A DNA stretch of 15,488 nt, taken from NCBI GenBank assembly GCA_002482965.1, contig DLGZ01000035.1:1-15488 (forward strand), written 5' to 3'. The notes beneath the pieces were generated by a model. The model was given only the letters and a program-made list of their open reading frames with translations. It had not been told where the DNA came from and did not search any database. Positions 15,046 through 15,488 of this stretch are shown piece by piece; position 1 is the stretch's first letter; every line of letters starts with the position of its first letter. Source of the stretch: Verrucomicrobiaceae bacterium UBA7681. Lineage in GTDB: Bacteria > Verrucomicrobiota > Verrucomicrobiia > Verrucomicrobiales > Verrucomicrobiaceae. The position numbers were made by a program, and so were the translations under genes.

Positions 15046-15120
15046 CCACACGCATGTGCCGCGCCTTCTCAAACTGAAAGCGTGTGGGGCGAGCGACCGT
15101 TCACTTCCCGCTCGCCTTTT
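15046..15120 (+). terminator. Tandem hairpins ending in a T-tract, before the last gene
   Basis: CCACACGC (15046-15053) pairs with GCGTGTGG (15080-15087) over a 26-base loop. Directly adjoining, GGCGAGCG (15088-15095) pairs with CGCTCGCC (15109-15116) over a 13-base loop and is followed by TTTT (15117-15120). Both stems are perfect 8-bp matches and can form together. The second is a good intrinsic-terminator shape, placed only 26 bp before the next start codon, so it may end the panB transcript or act as an attenuator in the leader of the next gene. Confidence 0.5.
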
Positions 15121-15146
15121 CCACCCATCTCTGAGAACATCCCCCC

Positions 15147-15488
15147 ATGAATTCGCTCCTCGCACCCTTGGACAGGAAATTCCTCAGCCGTCGCGAGATC
15201 CTCCGCGCCCTCGGCACCACCGCCGCCTTCACCGCCTTCCCCTCACTCCGAGCCGCGACCACGCCAGCAGCAGGCAAAGACTCCCTGCCCACCCAGTTCT
15301 ACAAAAGCCTCACCGAAGAGCAGCACGCCAAGATCGTCCTCCCGCTCGATCACCCCCAGCGCGGCTACGTCAGCAACTGGTGGTACATCTGCCCCGAGCA
15401 GCGCCTCCACACCTTCTACACCAAAGATCAGCAGGACCTCGTCCGGCAGATTTTTGAGTCCCTCCATCATCCCGACCATCGCGAAAAA
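15147..15488 (+). CDS. Tat-exported protein, probably DUF3500 family, 3' end outside window
   Basis: The open frame runs 114 codons from the ATG at 15147 to the window edge without a stop. The N terminus carries a twin-arginine signal, FLSRREILRALG at residues 12-23, followed by a hydrophobic stretch and a probable cleavage region near LRAATTPAAG, so the folded protein is expected to be exported by Tat. The mature start, FYKSLTEEQHAKIVLPLDHPQRGYVSNWW in pieces from about residue 53, resembles DUF3500-family proteins, which open with a 'LTdeQ...' helix and a Trp-rich strand; this is a memory-based comparison. The function of that family is not established. The ATG is directly preceded by six C residues, with no Shine-Dalgarno sequence, and the tandem hairpins lie just upstream. 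Confidence 0.7.
   Translation, partial: MNSLLAPLDRKFLSRREILRALGTTAAFTAFPSLRAATTPAAGKDSLPTQFYKSLTEEQHAKIVLPLDHPQRGYVSNWWYICPEQRLHTFYTKDQQDLVRQIFESLHHPDHREK

Noticed and set aside
14873..15457. + strand open frame of 194 codons after panB
   Set aside because: It runs through the palindromic repeat, the tandem hairpins and the wrong frame of the Tat-exported protein. The Ser/Pro/Arg-rich peptide is typical of spurious frames over such repeats.

Overview
The window is a GC-rich bacterial chromosome segment, densely coded, with third codon positions mostly G or C. No rRNA, tRNA, CRISPR array, insertion sequence or recognisable prophage was seen. The mix of genes (a Tat-type protein resembling DUF3500, a membrane-anchored VWA protein, a giant FtsX-type permease), the near-absence of Shine-Dalgarno sequences and the repeat-rich intergenic DNA suggest the Verrucomicrobiota, perhaps a Prosthecobacter-like member. 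That placement is an inference from general knowledge, not from a marker gene.

Left part (1-8343), all on the + strand: the 3' part of a PIN-domain toxin-like gene; cytidine deaminase (cdd) followed 10 bp later by a hexose-6-phosphate mutarotase-like gene; a PaaK-like adenylate-forming ligase; an ABC ATPase overlapping by 4 bp a 1062-residue FtsX-type permease, which together make one exporter or lipoprotein-release complex; and ruvB with a GTG start. The intergenic gaps here carry short repeats: two copies of a 21-bp GTCATTC element with inverted arms, and a 9-bp tandem triplet ahead of ruvB.

Middle (8344-13412), mostly on the - strand: a low-GC, structure-rich gap with one doubtful small ORF; a secreted protein of unknown function with a plausible sigma-70-like promoter; a small + strand four-helix membrane protein; then on the - strand a membrane-anchored VWA protein, an exported serine alpha/beta hydrolase with a duplicated N-terminal domain, and a small exported YHS-like cysteine protein.

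Right part (13470-15488), on the + strand: a 9-bp-arm palindrome in the divergent gap; a four-helix membrane protein overlapping panB (pantothenate and CoA biosynthesis) by ATGA; a 327-bp gap with a palindromic extragenic repeat and tandem hairpins ending in a T-tract; and the 5' part of a Tat-exported, probably DUF3500-family protein cut by the window end.

Most genes are ordinary metabolic or envelope functions. No new defence or mobile system is evident. The most unusual material is intergenic: several families of small palindromic or tandem repeats, a structured island at 8393-8573, and a set of start codons directly preceded by runs of five or six C.
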